From contig NC_053146.1 in assembly GCF_016808335.1 (NCBI RefSeq), forward strand, positions 7,045,015 to 7,109,014: a stretch of DNA of 64,000 nucleotides, written 5' to 3'. This stretch comes from Panicum virgatum (Eukaryota; Streptophyta; Magnoliopsida; Poales; Poaceae). Below, in pieces: positions 12,110-24,344 of this stretch. The first letter of the stretch is position 1, and each line of letters starts with the position of its first letter. A program made the translations under genes and the position numbers. Under the pieces are notes generated by a model. That model was given only the letters and a program-made list of their open reading frames with translations. It was not told the DNA's origin and did no database searches.

Positions 12110-12449
12110 CGGGGTTCATCACGGCTTCCTGGAGCAGGAGCAGGCCGTTGCAGTGATCGCAGAAGTCGATGTCGAGCACCCTCTGCTCGTCGGCTCCGAA
12201 GAAGCTGTCGAGGTCGCCGCAGATCGCGGAGCCCGTCCAGGGCCGGGAGAAGAGGGGCGGGAACCAGGTGCTGGTGACCAAGAGGAAGATGCCCCCCAGC
12301 GAGAGTGGCAGGAGGTCCGCGCGCAGCAGGCGGCGGCCGTCGATGACGGCGCGCCAGGACCAGCAGACGCCGTGGGACGAGGCGAGGTCGCGCGGAGCCA
12401 GGCGGCCGAGAACGTCCGCCAGGAGGTCATCGGGCAGGTGGTCGCCCAT
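12110..12449 (-). pseudogene. F-box protein, N-terminal fragment cut by a Copia element
   Basis: The frame starts at ATG 12449 and has a clear F-box at residues 4-45 (LPDDLLADVLGRLAPRDL, then VCWSWRAVIDGR). It is followed by the start of the associated domain, with an NGLLLLQ segment and a final MNP that should continue as the NPAT motif. The reading frame is lost exactly at the end of the 3' LTR (12109). The rest of the gene is not on the far side of the element, so the insertion was followed by deletion or recombination. It is the same broad family as the left-edge F-box gene, but both contain the NGLLL region, so they are paralogues and not two halves of one gene. Confidence 0.75.
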
Positions 12450-12653
12450 CTCTCCGGCGGCCTTGGGCTGGCTTGGCTCGTTGATGGATGCGCAAGCGCA
12501 ACGTTTGTTTGTTTCTCAAGCCTTGGATTGATGGGAGTCTGTTTCGGCACGGCACGGCCGCGCGGCGATGGAGTCCGAGACGCCCGGGTAGCCGCAACAA
12601 GCATGATTACCTAGCGACTCGGAACATGCAATGCGACGCCCTCCTCGAAATAT

Positions 12654-12884
12654 GGGCCTGTTTAGTTCGCAAAATTTTTAGATATGGGCACTGTAACACT
12701 TTTGTTGTTATTTAGCAATTAATGTCTAATTATAAACTAATTAAGTTTAAAAGATTCATCTCGTCATTTACAGTTGAACTGTATAATTTGTTATTTTTTC
12801 AACTGTATTTAATACTCCATCCATGTGTTAGAAGATTCAATGTGATGGGTACTGTAGGAAAATTTTTGAGAACTAAACAGGGCC
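12654..12884. mobile_element. MITE with GGCCTGTTTAGTT termini
   Basis: Left end GGGCCTGTTTAGTTC and right end GAACTAAACAGGGCC form terminal inverted repeats, continued inward by AAAATTTTT on both sides. The AT-rich interior has the word TAATTA repeated. This is a common small class II element of panicoid genomes. It lies 205 bp upstream of the broken F-box gene. Confidence 0.6.
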
Positions 12885-12928
12885 TTACAGGATTCAGATC
12901 TACCGGAAAATGAAACTAACAATAAATA

Positions 12929-12976
12929 TTATATATATATGTGTGTGTGGGTGGGTGGGTGGGTAGGTGGGTGGGC
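12929..12976 (+). repeat. (TA)n(TG)n(GGTG)n microsatellite
   Basis: ATATATAT followed by GTGTGTGTG and then GGTGGGTGGG units. Low-complexity tract with no other signal. Confidence 0.8.
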
Positions 12977-13556
12977 GCTCGCTTGTAATCAAGACGTGTC
13001 AACTCAGGACTTGTAGAAGGCCGGGAGAGATATTTTGATGTTGTAGTTTATCTCTAGTTCCATCTGTAAAGTTTGTTGTACAGGATTTCCTGGCCTTGCT
13101 CTCCAAGTTTTACCGCTATATCTATATATGGAAGCCACCCACAAGGCTATTTTGTGCAAAATCAATTAACACGCACACGCCTACAATCCAAGCTAGGGTG
13201 CGGCGCTTCCATAGCCCTCTGAATTTTACAACAAAAGACGATAGTTTTCCATGCGGTTACATTGAGATATAAGTCGGCATTGACACAAGACTATGCACGA
13301 TCTTATCAAGGGGGGCGAATGTCTCTGAAAGATCACTGGAACTGGAACTGGAACGACACACGCGAAATTAGTCAGCGGCCGGGTTCTACACAGAGTCAGG
13401 CGTCGGTCAAGCCAGGTGAAGCCTGGAGTATGTCAGGGACCACCTCGAGAATATACGAGAACCTTCCCCGTACTCTACAATTGTGCAAAAAAAATATGAT
13501 TAGTATATTGTGTTTGATGTTTATATATGGAGGGATAATGAATAAAGATCATTAGC
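12977..13556. other. Intergenic, no gene recognised
   Basis: No supportable gene. One 97-codon frame has no family features. Confidence 0.5.
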
Positions 13557-15339
13557 TGGAGCAACATAATCAATGGAACCTCTTATTCCAATTGTGCTAC
13601 TCGAGTTTTGCAGGGATTTGATATCACTTTCTAGAAGGATTCTTGATATACCAAAGTCTCCAAGTCGGGCACTCATGTCTCCTGCAAGAAGGATATTGCT
13701 TGGCTTGAGATCACAGTGAATGATTGGTGGTTGACAGCGATTATGAAGGTAATCCAATGCATCCATTATATTGACGGTGATATTGAGCCTTTGTGCTAGG
13801 CTGAGCGTATTGTTTAGAGTGTGCAAATCAGATGGTGGATGAAGCCAAACATTTAAGTTACCATTGGGCATGAACTCAAAAATGAGTTCCTTGAACTCTT
13901 GACCTTCGTGATTGACACTTGAGCAGCAGCTGATGATCTTTAGAAGATAACGGTGGCGCACCCTTCTCAGTGCCTCACATTCAGCCATAAAACTTCTAGT
14001 AGATCCAGATTGTTCAAGATTAAAAACCTTTACAGCAGTAATAGTTCCCTCACCTTCAAGAGTGCATCTATAGACACACACCCAAAGCTTCCTTTACCAA
14101 GAAAATTGGCTTATGAAAATCCATTGGTTCCATTTGCTAATGCATGATAAGAAATTCTTGTGAACTCTTTGTAGTTGAAATGGGCTCTTCTGCTTTTGCC
14201 ATAACTTCTTGGATCTTACGGAACAACTGAGTGAGTGCAACAACAGAAGCTAACAATAAGAGTGCACTAGTTACTGCCAGAGCTAGGGTGAGAGACTTCA
14301 TGTGTCCACTTCTGTTTGTTTTCACAGAGTTCATCTGACATGGTGCTAAATGAAGCTGAGGAATTCCACCACAAAGATTATTATTTCCAGTGACTGACAT
14401 GTTCACAAAGTTTGCAAAAATTCCTCCTTTTGGCACTTCTCCTTGCAGATTGTTGAAGGACAGATCCAACACTGACAATGATGTCAAATTCTGCAGAGCT
14501 GATGGGATTGGCCCTGACAAGTTGTTGTGTGCCAGATACAGGCATTGCAGATTGCGGATTCTACCAATGGCATTAGGAATTTTACCAGACAGGTCATTCA
14601 TAGACAATTTCAGCTCATTGAGACCCTTCATATTATAGAGAGATTGAGGTATGCTCCCCTCAAATGAGTTATTGTCCAACCAAAGTCGTTGCAGAACGGT
14701 GCAGTCCCCAATACCATCAGGTATCACAGCAGACAATTGGTTTCCAGATAAGAAAAGGTTGTTAAGATTTCCCAAGCTACCAACTTTAGATGAAAGTGGT
14801 CCTGATAGTGAATTATACGATAAGTCCAAGTTACTTGAAAGGACTGGTAGGTTGAAAATATCTTTGGGAATTGAACCATTCAGGTGGTTCATCGACAGAT
14901 CAAGAGCTAACAGATTCTTTAACCTCCCTATGCTTGATGGAATTGGTCCCTCCAAGTTGCAATGGTGTGCATCAAGAAAAGTCAACATTGAGATATTTCC
15001 AATAGATGAAGGTATTTGACATGACAGGTTAGTATTGTGGAGATAGAGCACGCCCGAGTGTACTAGCTTGCCAATGCTATCTGGAATCACTCCTGATATG
15101 AAAGTATTGCTTGCATTGAGGAAGTTGAGGTTGACCAAATTGCCGATGGCTGAGGGGATACTACCCGAGATCCTAGTGTCCTGTACGTTGAGTATTTGCA
15201 TGGTTGTTGAGAGGTTCACTGTTGAAATTGGCATCTTCCCTGTGAAAGCATCATTGTCGTTAATAAATAACTGTTGGAGCTGGCTGCAGTTTGACATCGC
15301 AGTGATGAATCCCCACCCCTCCCTGTTGTCTGCTTCTTC
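13557..15339 (-). pseudogene. LRR receptor-like kinase (Xa21-like, LRR-XII type), truncated pseudogene
   Basis: From 15336 down to 14137 one frame encodes about 12 leucine-rich repeats (IPSSIG and IPDGIG units), the C-terminal cap with NNNLCGGIPQL, a single membrane segment (LALAVTSALLLLASVVAL) and the start of the juxtamembrane region. Kinase follows: LGKGSFG glycine loop, AVKVF lysine, HCDLKPSNIL catalytic loop and DFG. Damage: a frameshift after SSQEF, a TAA in the juxtamembrane region near 14115, a 2-bp GT insertion just after the glycine loop near 14075, and loss of everything after GSIDYVAP (13557). The 5' end is cut at the poly(T) of a LINE at 15340, so signal peptide and first LRRs are missing. 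In life this family acts at the plasma membrane as an immune receptor. This copy is not functional. Confidence 0.85.
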
Positions 15340-17516
15340 TTTTTTTGAATCGAGGCTTCCCCCCATTTCCATTACCAGAATGGAAATACCAAGCGTTCAA
15401 CAAAGTAGCAGAAACAAGTTCAGGAAGACGGCTAGAGAAGAAGGGGGGAGGGGAAACACCCTAGCCTGATTCAGGCGCAGCTGATTCAGGAGACCCAGGA
15501 TTCCCAGATCAAAGTCCTCGACAGAGATACAGTACAGTTTTCAGACAAACAGCAAAAGCTAAGTAAACGGAGCCCGTTCCAATCTTCAGACGATGTTGCT
15601 ATCAGTCTTCGTTGCTCGACTCATGGCCATCATCTTGGGGGGGGGGGGAGGAGGAGGAGACGTCTCTGGAATGAAGAAGAAGCTGGTTGCCCCGCCAACA
15701 CCTTGTGAGCACAAGCCAACAGATCCTGCACCCCTTCAAGAATCTTCTCCTGCATCGACTCGTTGTAGAGACCTGCCCAATAAGAGATAAAGGAGCAAAT
15801 ATGTATCATCATTTCCATTGGGTTTTTGATGTGTTTCCCCACGAAACAAGTTTTATTTCTACACTTCCATATGGCCCAGCAAATTGCTGCACAGCCACAA
15901 GTGTAAATTGATTCACCTCCTGGGAGCCATTTGGCAATCCAAGTTTTATATTGTTGTATGTTTCGAGGAATATCGTTTGCTCCAAAGCAGAGGCCCACCG
16001 TGCCCCAGATAACCTTGGCTATAGGACATTGGAAGAAAAGATGCTGGACTGTTTCATTTGCTTGACAGAAATAGCAAGTGGGGGATCCAACCCAATGTCT
16101 TTTGATTAAATTGTCTTTAGTTAGGATAGCATTGTTCTCAAGTAGCCATAAGAAAATTTTGATCTTATAGGGAATTCTTGCTTTCCAAATATGGCGAAAA
16201 GGATTTCTTATACAATCTCTGGTCAGATAATCATAGACTGACTTTGTCGTGAAAGTTTTGGATCTATTCCATTGCCATAAAGGTATGTCTTTGCCGTCGG
16301 CAAACGGCTGGTGATAAATCAGATCGACCAAATTCAACCATTGATCAAATAGATGAGGAGGGAGTCATCTGGTGAATTGAATCTGTCCTTGGCAAATAAG
16401 AAAATTGTAGTCAAATATATGTTTGTCTTGGCAAAGCTCAAAAAGGGTGGGGAAGCAAGCATAAAGAGGTTTATCCTTCAGCCATGTATCCATCCAAAAG
16501 GATGTATCTTTCCCATTCATAACTCTGAGAGATCTACCCATCAGATAAATATGTTTGACCTTAAGTAGGTCACACCAAATTGGGGAGTCATCCAATTTGT
16601 GTTTCACGGTTCCAACTGTGTGTTGGAGTAGGTATTTTTGTTTGACAATCTATTGCCAAATACCATCTTCCATTTCCAGTTTCCACCACCATTTAACCAG
16701 AAGACTAAGATTCATCTTATGAATATTTTTTATTCCTAACCCCCCATATTTCTAACTCTTATTGATGATCTGCCATCTCAGGTATTTCTTTTTCTGTCCA
16801 CCTCCTTGCCAGAAGAAGGATCTCCTTTGTTTATCCAGTTTATCAGTGGTTCCTTTTGGCAAGAGGTACATGGACATGTGGTAGATAAAGGTGCTGGAGA
16901 GGCTAGAGTTAATCAAAGTAGCTCTGCCAGCAATAGAGAGAGATTTACCTTTCCAAGTAGCTAGTTTTTTCTCATTTCTTTCTTCTAAGATCATCCAATG
17001 GGACTCACAGGCACCCCTAAGTATTTTAGGGGAAATGTTCCAGTTTGGCAGTTAAAGAGTTCAGCATAATGCAGGCACATGTCATCAGCCCCATTAATCA
17101 TTATAACCTCACTCTTAGAGAAGTTGATCTCTAGACCTGTCATAAGTTCATAGATGTATAAGAGGATTTTCATATTCCTAGCAATGTCAATGTCTTCCTT
17201 TATGCAAATGATGGTGTCATCTGCATATTGTAGAATGGCTACACCATGAGGGACTAGATTAGAGGCCAGTCCAGTTATCTGCCCACTTCTTTGAGCCTGT
17301 CTTACCATTCTTGTTAGGTAATCAGCAACAAAGTTAAATAGGATGGGGAAAGGGGGTCACCTTGTCTGACCCCTTTATGACTCATAAAATAAGGGGCCAT
17401 TGACATCATTCAATTTAACACTCACAGTCCCTCCAGAGACCACTTGTTTTATCCAATTACACCAAGTTGTGCAAAAACCTCTTATTTTGAGGCAGTCAAA
17501 GAGAAAGTCCCAACAG
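15340..17516 (-). mobile_element. 5'-truncated LINE (L1 type) with RT and zf-RVT remnants
   Basis: Minus-strand frames in order: RT segment GGTVSVKLNDVNGPLFYES (17400s), RT core with YADD box (ILQYADDTIIC, in 16991-17308), RT C-terminus with FPLKYLGVPVS (near 17000), a connecting part (WKGKSLSIAGRATLI, 16752-16994), then the reverse-transcriptase zinc-binding domain (15700-16337; CYFCQANETVQHLFFQCP). The frames are broken by several shifts. A run of seven T at 15340-15346 is the poly(A) tail on this strand and abuts the receptor-kinase pseudogene. The endonuclease and N-terminal RT are missing by 5' truncation at about 17516. Confidence 0.85.
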
Positions 17517-18226
17517 ACTAAAGACAACCTAGCCAAGAGGAATTGGACTGGAGACATGCAGTGTTGTTTCTGCAATTGTACTGAATCCATTGATCACCTC
17601 TTCTTCGAGTGTATCACTGTCAATTATATCTGGAGCCTGGTAGCTTTCGTGCTAGGAGCTAACCATAGACTCACATCTTTTGGGCAGTATTGGCATTGGA
17701 TAGACACTCTCTTACCAAATAAGAAGGGCTCACACATGATCGGGCTGGCGTCTATCTGCTGGGCGATCTGGAAGTCCCGGAATAAGTGTTGTTTTGAAAA
17801 AAAGCTAATTGGATCTCCGACGGAAATTATCTGCTTAGCGAGTTCTTTCTTAAAATACTGGGCAGGTCTCCAGGCGGGACAAGACAAGGAAGATCTGGAG
17901 AGTGGTGCAATGACGCTCCTCAAGACGGCATTACACTTCCACGCACAAGCCCAAGGCGATGACACGGGGTTGGTTCTTCTCCAGTGATGCCCCCGACGTG
18001 AAGACAAAAGTCTGCTCCCCCCTTAGTTATGCTGAAATGGGGTGTTTCTCTTCTCTGCTGTTTGCTTTTCTGAACCTGTAAGCGAGTCTGGTGTCAGCAG
18101 CCGGATGTGAGCCGGCTTGTTCTTCGCTTAAACTGAGTGTTAAGACCTTCTGAGGTTGTTCCTGAAGACTTTGTAATTTCGTTACCAAAAATAATGAAAT
18201 TCGGGCGTGGCCCTTTTTGGAAAAAA
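17517..18226 (+). mobile_element. Second 5'-truncated LINE, opposite orientation
   Basis: Starts abruptly inside the RT zinc-binding domain (TKDNLAKRNW, then CCFCNCTESIDHLFFEC) and continues open to a TGA at 17985-17987. A 3' UTR follows, with the usual ATAATGAAATTCGGGCGTGG end and a poly(A) run near 18221. It overlaps in content, not sequence identity, with the minus-strand LINE, and the two 5' ends touch. Confidence 0.8.
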
Positions 18227-19223
18227 GAATAGAATACGGAAACGAAACTAACCTGGCAACCTAAAGGCAGCAGGTGAATTTTTTTCTATTCTACTCGTTT
18301 CGATTCTGGGCGAGAAGGATTCGTGGTCACCGGCGGGCCAGCAACCACGGATGAGCCTGAGCGGAGGGCCGGAGGCTGTCCAGGACCTCGACCCGACGCC
18401 GCACATGCCGCATTCAAAGCCGCTAGTAGTAGTGCGGCGGTGGAAAGGGGACGTGCCCGGCGCCCGCGAGCTGGGCTGGCTCCAGGTCGGCCGCCTCCCT
18501 ACCTACCCTCCTCCTGCCCCGTTCCGAGTTCGTAGCGTGAGCGAGCGACCGTAGGCTGGCCGGGCCATCCCACCCGGTCGATGTATGACATGGCGCGATG
18601 CCGTTGCCTTATGCCTATCGCCTCCCTCTCTCTCTCTAGTCTCTGCTGCCTACGCGGTGGCGGTGCACGGCGCGATCCGTTCCCAATCTGCACTGTACTC
18701 CACTCCACTCGACCGGGCACTAGGCACTGGACAAGAGGACGGTCAAGACATGTATTAATGGTTAGCTATTAAAGTTAGATTTGATGTGATAATAAAAAAA
18801 TAGGAGAGAGTAGTTACAGGCCAATTCAATAATATAAAATAGTTTTTTATTCTTACTTCCACACCAGACTACTAACTGTTATCATTGCGGACATCTTAAA
18901 TATACTATATATGTATCTACATGCAGGGTCCACTTGTCATCCTTACGATCGGCGGACTTGACGTGGTTAAAAGTCTCCACTGGGCACTGGCCCACCTGTC
19001 GGCCCCACCTATCAATGCTCGCTCCGGCCGTCGTACTACCAGCTCCCACGGCATACGGCACTGCCCACTGCGGTAGCAGCCGTCGCCGTGGGGAACAGAG
19101 GCCAGGGAGTCAAACAGTCAAACCCCGCCAGTGGGAGCATGCAGCCACGTCATCGTCATCCTTGACTAGTCAAACATCCGAGCTGGCATCCCGCTGCTCC
19201 CCTACCTAGTACCTACTCACTCC
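18227..19223. other. Intergenic between LINE and MFS gene
   Basis: GC-rich 18320-18560, then AT-rich 18770-18920. It holds the 3' flank of the minus-strand transporter. No gene or repeat family is recognised. Confidence 0.5.
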
Positions 19224-21122
19224 TCACCCTTTCCCGCCGCTGACAGCTGCCGCCGCCTCCTCCCCTTCCGCTCCCGGCCGCCGCGGCTGCCCCACCGGCA
19301 GGGAGTCGCCGGCGGCGGCGCCCTCGCCATCCCGGAACCTCGCGTAGATGTCGCCCCTGTAGAACCCCCACGTCCGCCACACCAGCACCAGCGACACCGC
19401 CGCGCCGAGCGCCGTCGCCGCCGCGATGATCAGGAACGACCGCCGGAAGCACTCCACGCCCAGGCACGCCCCGCCTCCCCGCTGCCGCGCAGCCTCGGCG
19501 TCGTAGAGCCGCCCGGCCACGCGCACGTTGAGCAGGTAGGCCCCCACGGGGCTCGCCATGCCGCCGAAGTTGTGCAGCGTCGAGTAGCGCTTCAGCCCGA
19601 ACAGCTCCGAGATGACGGCGAACACCAGCGGCCACTGCGCGCCGAAGCAGAACCCGACGACGACGGAGGCGGCGTAGAGGGACCGCGGCACGCCGAAGGC
19701 GATGAGGAGGTGCCCCGCGCAGGCGAGGAGGAGGACGAGGGTGAGGAGGAGCGGCCGGGGCACGCGGTGCCGGGACAGGACCGCCTCCGAGGCGTAGCCG
19801 GCCGTCACGCGGCCGGCGTAGTTCCAGATGCTGATGAGGGAGACGAAGGTGTTGGTGCTCCGGGACGGGTAACCCAGGGACTGCCCGATCTGGCCCATGT
19901 TGTCGATCGCCGTCAGCGTCCCGCCCACGCCGCAGATGGCGGACACGAAGAGGACCAGCATGTCCACGCTAACCAGCGCCTGCAGGATCGAGTGGTCCTC
20001 GCCGCGCGCCGGCGGCCGGAACATGGTCCTCACGCACCCGCCGAGCCTCCCCGAGCAGGAAGACGGCGACGAGGATGGGGTCGACCTCGACGTGGGCGGC
20101 GGCGCCACCGGCTGCTGCTCTGCTTTCTTGGTGTCCGTTGACATCTGGACGTGGTTGGATGCGGCGGCGTCGACGACGGTGATGGTGGGCGGCGGGCCGG
20201 CGGCGCGGAGGGCGTCGTCGAGCTGCCTCTCGCGGTGGATCTTGTACTCCTGCTTGATGACGACGCAGAGGGGCATGAGGAGGAGGATGAGCAGCGGCGC
20301 GGCGGCGACGCCGTAGGCGCCCCGCGAGAAGGGCACCTGCCTCTGCACGACGATCATGACGAGGAGGAAGCAGGCGAGCGCGATGGAGAGGTAGAGGAAG
20401 CAGAAGAAGGGGTTGGTGCTGGTCTCCTTCCCGCCGCGGCGGCGCGGGTACGGCATGTACCGGACGGTGTGCACGAACACGACGGACACGGCCGCGGGCA
20501 GCCACGCGATGAGCAGGATCAGCGACTCGGGGTCCTCGCCGCCGTAGAAGGCGAGGTAGAGCTGCGTGTACACGGCGCCGCTGAGGCCGACGAAGCCCTT
20601 GAGGATCCCGATCACCACGCCGCGGCTCTCCGGGAAGTTCTTGACGCAGGTGACGAGCGCGCCGGTGTTGGCGAACGCCTGCGAGTTGGCCCCCGCGAAG
20701 AAGTAGAGGCAGAGGAGCCAGAGCGGCGGGCGCGCGGTGCGGCCGGAGACGGCCAGGTAGACCATGAGGTAGCCGGCGAGGTTCATGGCGGCGCCCGCGG
20801 CGAGCACGGCCCAGGGCGGGGTGACCTCGTTGAGGAGCCCCGGGAGGACGCCCAGGTTGGCGCCCAGGTCCTTGGCGAAGGAGACGGTGTTGAGCGCGCG
20901 CTGGTCGTACCCGAGCGCCGACTTGAGCGCGCCGGAGTAGGCGGCGAAGATGTAGGTCGCGCCGGAGGCCGCCATGATGAGCAGGCTCGCGAACACCGTG
21001 AACCACCGCCCCGCCAGCACCTGCCGCGCGAAGCCCCGCGTCAGGATCACGCGCAGCGGGCTCCCCGCCGGCGCCGCTGGTTCCGCCGCCGGCGAGCTGC
21101 CGGCGCCCGCGTCGTACACCAT
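19224..21122 (-). CDS. Nodulin-like major facilitator superfamily transporter
   Basis: Single-exon 632-residue membrane protein, ATG at 21120-21122, stop at 19224. The N-terminal half is a Nodulin-like domain (about residues 37-290): GRWFTVFASLLIMAASGATY, LGYDQRALNTVSFAKD, GANSQAFANTGALVTCVKNF, then ESRGVVIGILKGFVGLSGA. A Ser/Pro-rich cytosolic loop follows (about 310-375). The C-terminal MFS half has DNMGQIGQSLGY, IWNYAGRVTAGY and FGAQWPLVFAVISELFGLKRYSTLHNFGG. About twelve hydrophobic segments are visible. Length and order match the plant NFD4/nodulin-like family; the substrate is unknown for most members. Codon use is extremely GC-rich at third positions, normal for one class of grass genes, which also produces long meaningless frames on both strands. 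No damage is seen. There are few substitutes for this call. Confidence 0.92.
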   Translation of the reverse strand: MVYDAGAGSSPAAEPAAPAGSPLRVILTRGFARQVLAGRWFTVFASLLIMAASGATYIFAAYSGALKSALGYDQRALNTVSFAKDLGANLGVLPGLLNEVTPPWAVLAAGAAMNLAGYLMVYLAVSGRTARPPLWLLCLYFFAGANSQAFANTGALVTCVKNFPESRGVVIGILKGFVGLSGAVYTQLYLAFYGGEDPESLILLIAWLPAAVSVVFVHTVRYMPYPRRRGGKETSTNPFFCFLYLSIALACFLLVMIVVQRQVPFSRGAYGVAAAPLLILLLMPLCVVIKQEYKIHRERQLDDALRAAGPPPTITVVDAAASNHVQMSTDTKKAEQQPVAPPPTSRSTPSSSPSSCSGRLGGCVRTMFRPPARGEDHSILQALVSVDMLVLFVSAICGVGGTLTAIDNMGQIGQSLGYPSRSTNTFVSLISIWNYAGRVTAGYASEAVLSRHRVPRPLLLTLVLLLACAGHLLIAFGVPRSLYAASVVVGFCFGAQWPLVFAVISELFGLKRYSTLHNFGGMASPVGAYLLNVRVAGRLYDAEAARQRGGGACLGVECFRRSFLIIAAATALGAAVSLVLVWRTWGFYRGDIYARFRDGEGAAAGDSLPVGQPRRPGAEGEEAAAAVSGGKG

Positions 21123-22028
21123 GGCACGCGGCGCGGCTTTGGTGGGACTCTCGCTGGCTGGTGTCCGTGGGGTGTCCGCCGCGTGTGTGCGAGCGAGCGA
21201 TGAGGTTGGGTTAGGCGGATGCTGTTGGATTTAACGATCTGGCTCTAGGGAGAAAAGGAGTGTGGATGGAGCGACACTGTGACAGGCTTGGGGCCGGCGA
21301 CCGGCGTCCTCTCCGTCCTGTCCCTTTCAGACACGTTGGTGTCCGGGAGGTTGAGGGGCACTGCTGCTGCGAGCAGTGAATTGTGATCGCTGCCTTGGAC
21401 GCCAGCGCGGCACGGGACGAAGCGACCGAGCTGCCAGAGCATCCTCGGCGCGGCGCACGGGAGCTTGACTCTGGAGCTGTACACGAAGACTTCTTTTTTT
21501 TTCTGACGGAGAAACAGAGTGGATCATCAGATACAAGCGACGACGTCGTGCGCGTGAGTAATCTGCCGCCGGGACATCCGGATCGCCGCGGGCCACGGCG
21601 AGGACGAGGAGCTTGACTCGCGAGTGCCGCGGGCCGTGGCGCGCGCGAGGGCCATTCTTTCTTTCTAGAGGGACAGCGACGTGTGCGTGCGGACGCTCCG
21701 GCTCCGGTTGCTCTCTCCGGCGACGGCGGCGGCGTCGCGGCAGTGTGAACGCGCGGCGGCGCCACCGCCGCGGAGCGCGACGTGTGAACCGGGAGACCAA
21801 GCCGATTAAGAGACGTGACCAAGACGCGATTAGTTTATTAGTCACGTCTTGGTCGTGTTTTGTTAATTGATCTCCGTTGTTGCTGATGAGGTAGGTGCGT
21901 GGCCGCCTCCAACTCCAATCCAGCGTGGCCAGCAGCGCGAGGGGAGCTTGTTATTATACCTAATGTTAATGTGATGAGGGGAGTAGTTAGTTGGCAGATA
22001 GGAGACTCTGCTTAACCTTAGCTACTAA
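21123..22028. other. 5' flank of the MFS gene
   Basis: GC-rich upstream region. No TATA box is convincing. A run of T at 21489-21499 and GC-rich 21540-21790 are seen. Apparent frames of 70-200 codons are by-products of GC content. Confidence 0.4.
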
Positions 22029-22222
22029 GGCCTCCTCTAATGGTCCAAGCTATCACTGGCTCATAGCTACAATAATTCGAGTTTGGCACAGTGATTCATA
22101 GTGGCTTGGAATCGGTGTACGAGACAATCGCTCTACAGCACGACGAATTCCTCATTTTGGCACTGTTCACCAATTTTATAAAATTTATGAGGTAGCTTAA
22201 AAATCACCTGTTGAGGGAGGCC
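22029..22222. mobile_element. MITE-like element with AGGCCTCC termini
   Basis: Left GGCCTCCTCTAATGG and right GTTGAGGGAGGCC form short inverted ends around a 194-bp AT-rich body with no coding. The superfamily is not clear. Confidence 0.4.
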
Positions 22223-22235
22223 TGACATGGAACCG

Positions 22236-22640
22236 AGTAAATTGCACCCTAGGTCCTCAAACTTGCAGCGACATTCCGCTTAGGTCCCCAAACTCTCAAA
22301 TCGTCTAATTGGGTCCCTAAAGTCCTTTAAGTGGTTCATCCTAGATTCTAAATGTGTCACGCGTGCATCCGAAACCGACGTGTCATGCCACGTGGTGCCA
22401 CAGTGGCATATATTTTCAAAAAAAAACACTAATTTTTTTTCTTCCCCCACCCTAACCCCCTCCTCTTTTTTTTCTTCAACTAAGCCCCTGCCTCCTCTGT
22501 TCTGTCAGGCGCACGGCTGGAGGGCTGCAGCCCCGGCGGCCGGCGGCCAGCCAGGCGTGCGCCCAGCCTCGCCCTAACCCTACGCACCTGTTCCCCCAAA
22601 ATCCCCCTCTAATTTCTTGCCTGCAGCAGCCTGCCATGGC
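22236..22640. repeat. Grass repeat with TAGGTCCTCAAACTTG-type terminus
   Basis: The motifs CCTAGGTCCTCAAACTTG, TTAGGTCCCCAAACTC and TTGGGTCCCTAAAG are recognisable as the end of a common dispersed grass transposon that often carries gene fragments. A C/T-rich stretch follows. The other end was not located. Confidence 0.35.
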
Positions 22641-22825
22641 CGGCGCCAAGCTGAAGCTCGGGCGGTGGTGGCCGGCCCTCTCCCAGCCTTCCCCGGCCAA
22701 ACCCCTACGCCGCGGAGCACCCCCACAACTCCGTGAAGCTAGACCGTCGTCAATCGGGCCTTGGGGGCGCGGGAGGCCGGCGCTCGATGCAGCCGCGGCC
22801 TGCACGGGCGGCGCCCGTCGGCGGG

Positions 22826-22918
22826 TACCTGAACGAGGGCGACCCGCGGGGGCGCGACGGGGTGTCGCCGGAGTGCCACGTGTCGATCCAGCCGGGCTGG
22901 TTCTGGCACAAGAACGAG
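22826..22918 (+). pseudogene. Alpha-L-fucosidase (GH29) gene fragment
   Basis: Thirty-one codons read YLNEGDPRGRD, then PECHVSIQPGWFWHKNE. These match the conserved segment of plant alpha-L-fucosidase 1 just before its C-terminal domain. The family enzyme removes fucose from cell-wall xyloglucan and glycoproteins. Homology starts and stops abruptly inside the frame 22733-22939, which ends in TAG four codons after the match. Catalytic residues and the rest of the gene are absent. The preceding GC-rich 200 bp could be other captured exonic sequence, but I do not recognise it. A transposon-captured fragment or decayed exon both fit. Confidence 0.5.
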
Positions 22919-22939
22919 ACCACGACGGAGGCGGCGTAG

Positions 22940-24344
<1,405 letters not shown>

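Noticed and set aside
1..12449. The two F-box fragments as halves of one gene separated by inversion
   Set aside because: Both contain the NGLLL region of the associated domain, so they overlap in homology and are paralogues.
15340..18226. A single LINE with twin-priming inversion
   Set aside because: Both pieces carry their own zinc-binding domain and their own 3' end, so two insertions are needed.
19969..21203. Frames of 345-350 codons on both strands over the MFS transporter gene
   Set aside because: Arg/Glu/Ala-rich shadows caused by the extreme third-position GC of the real minus-strand gene; no domain or start context.
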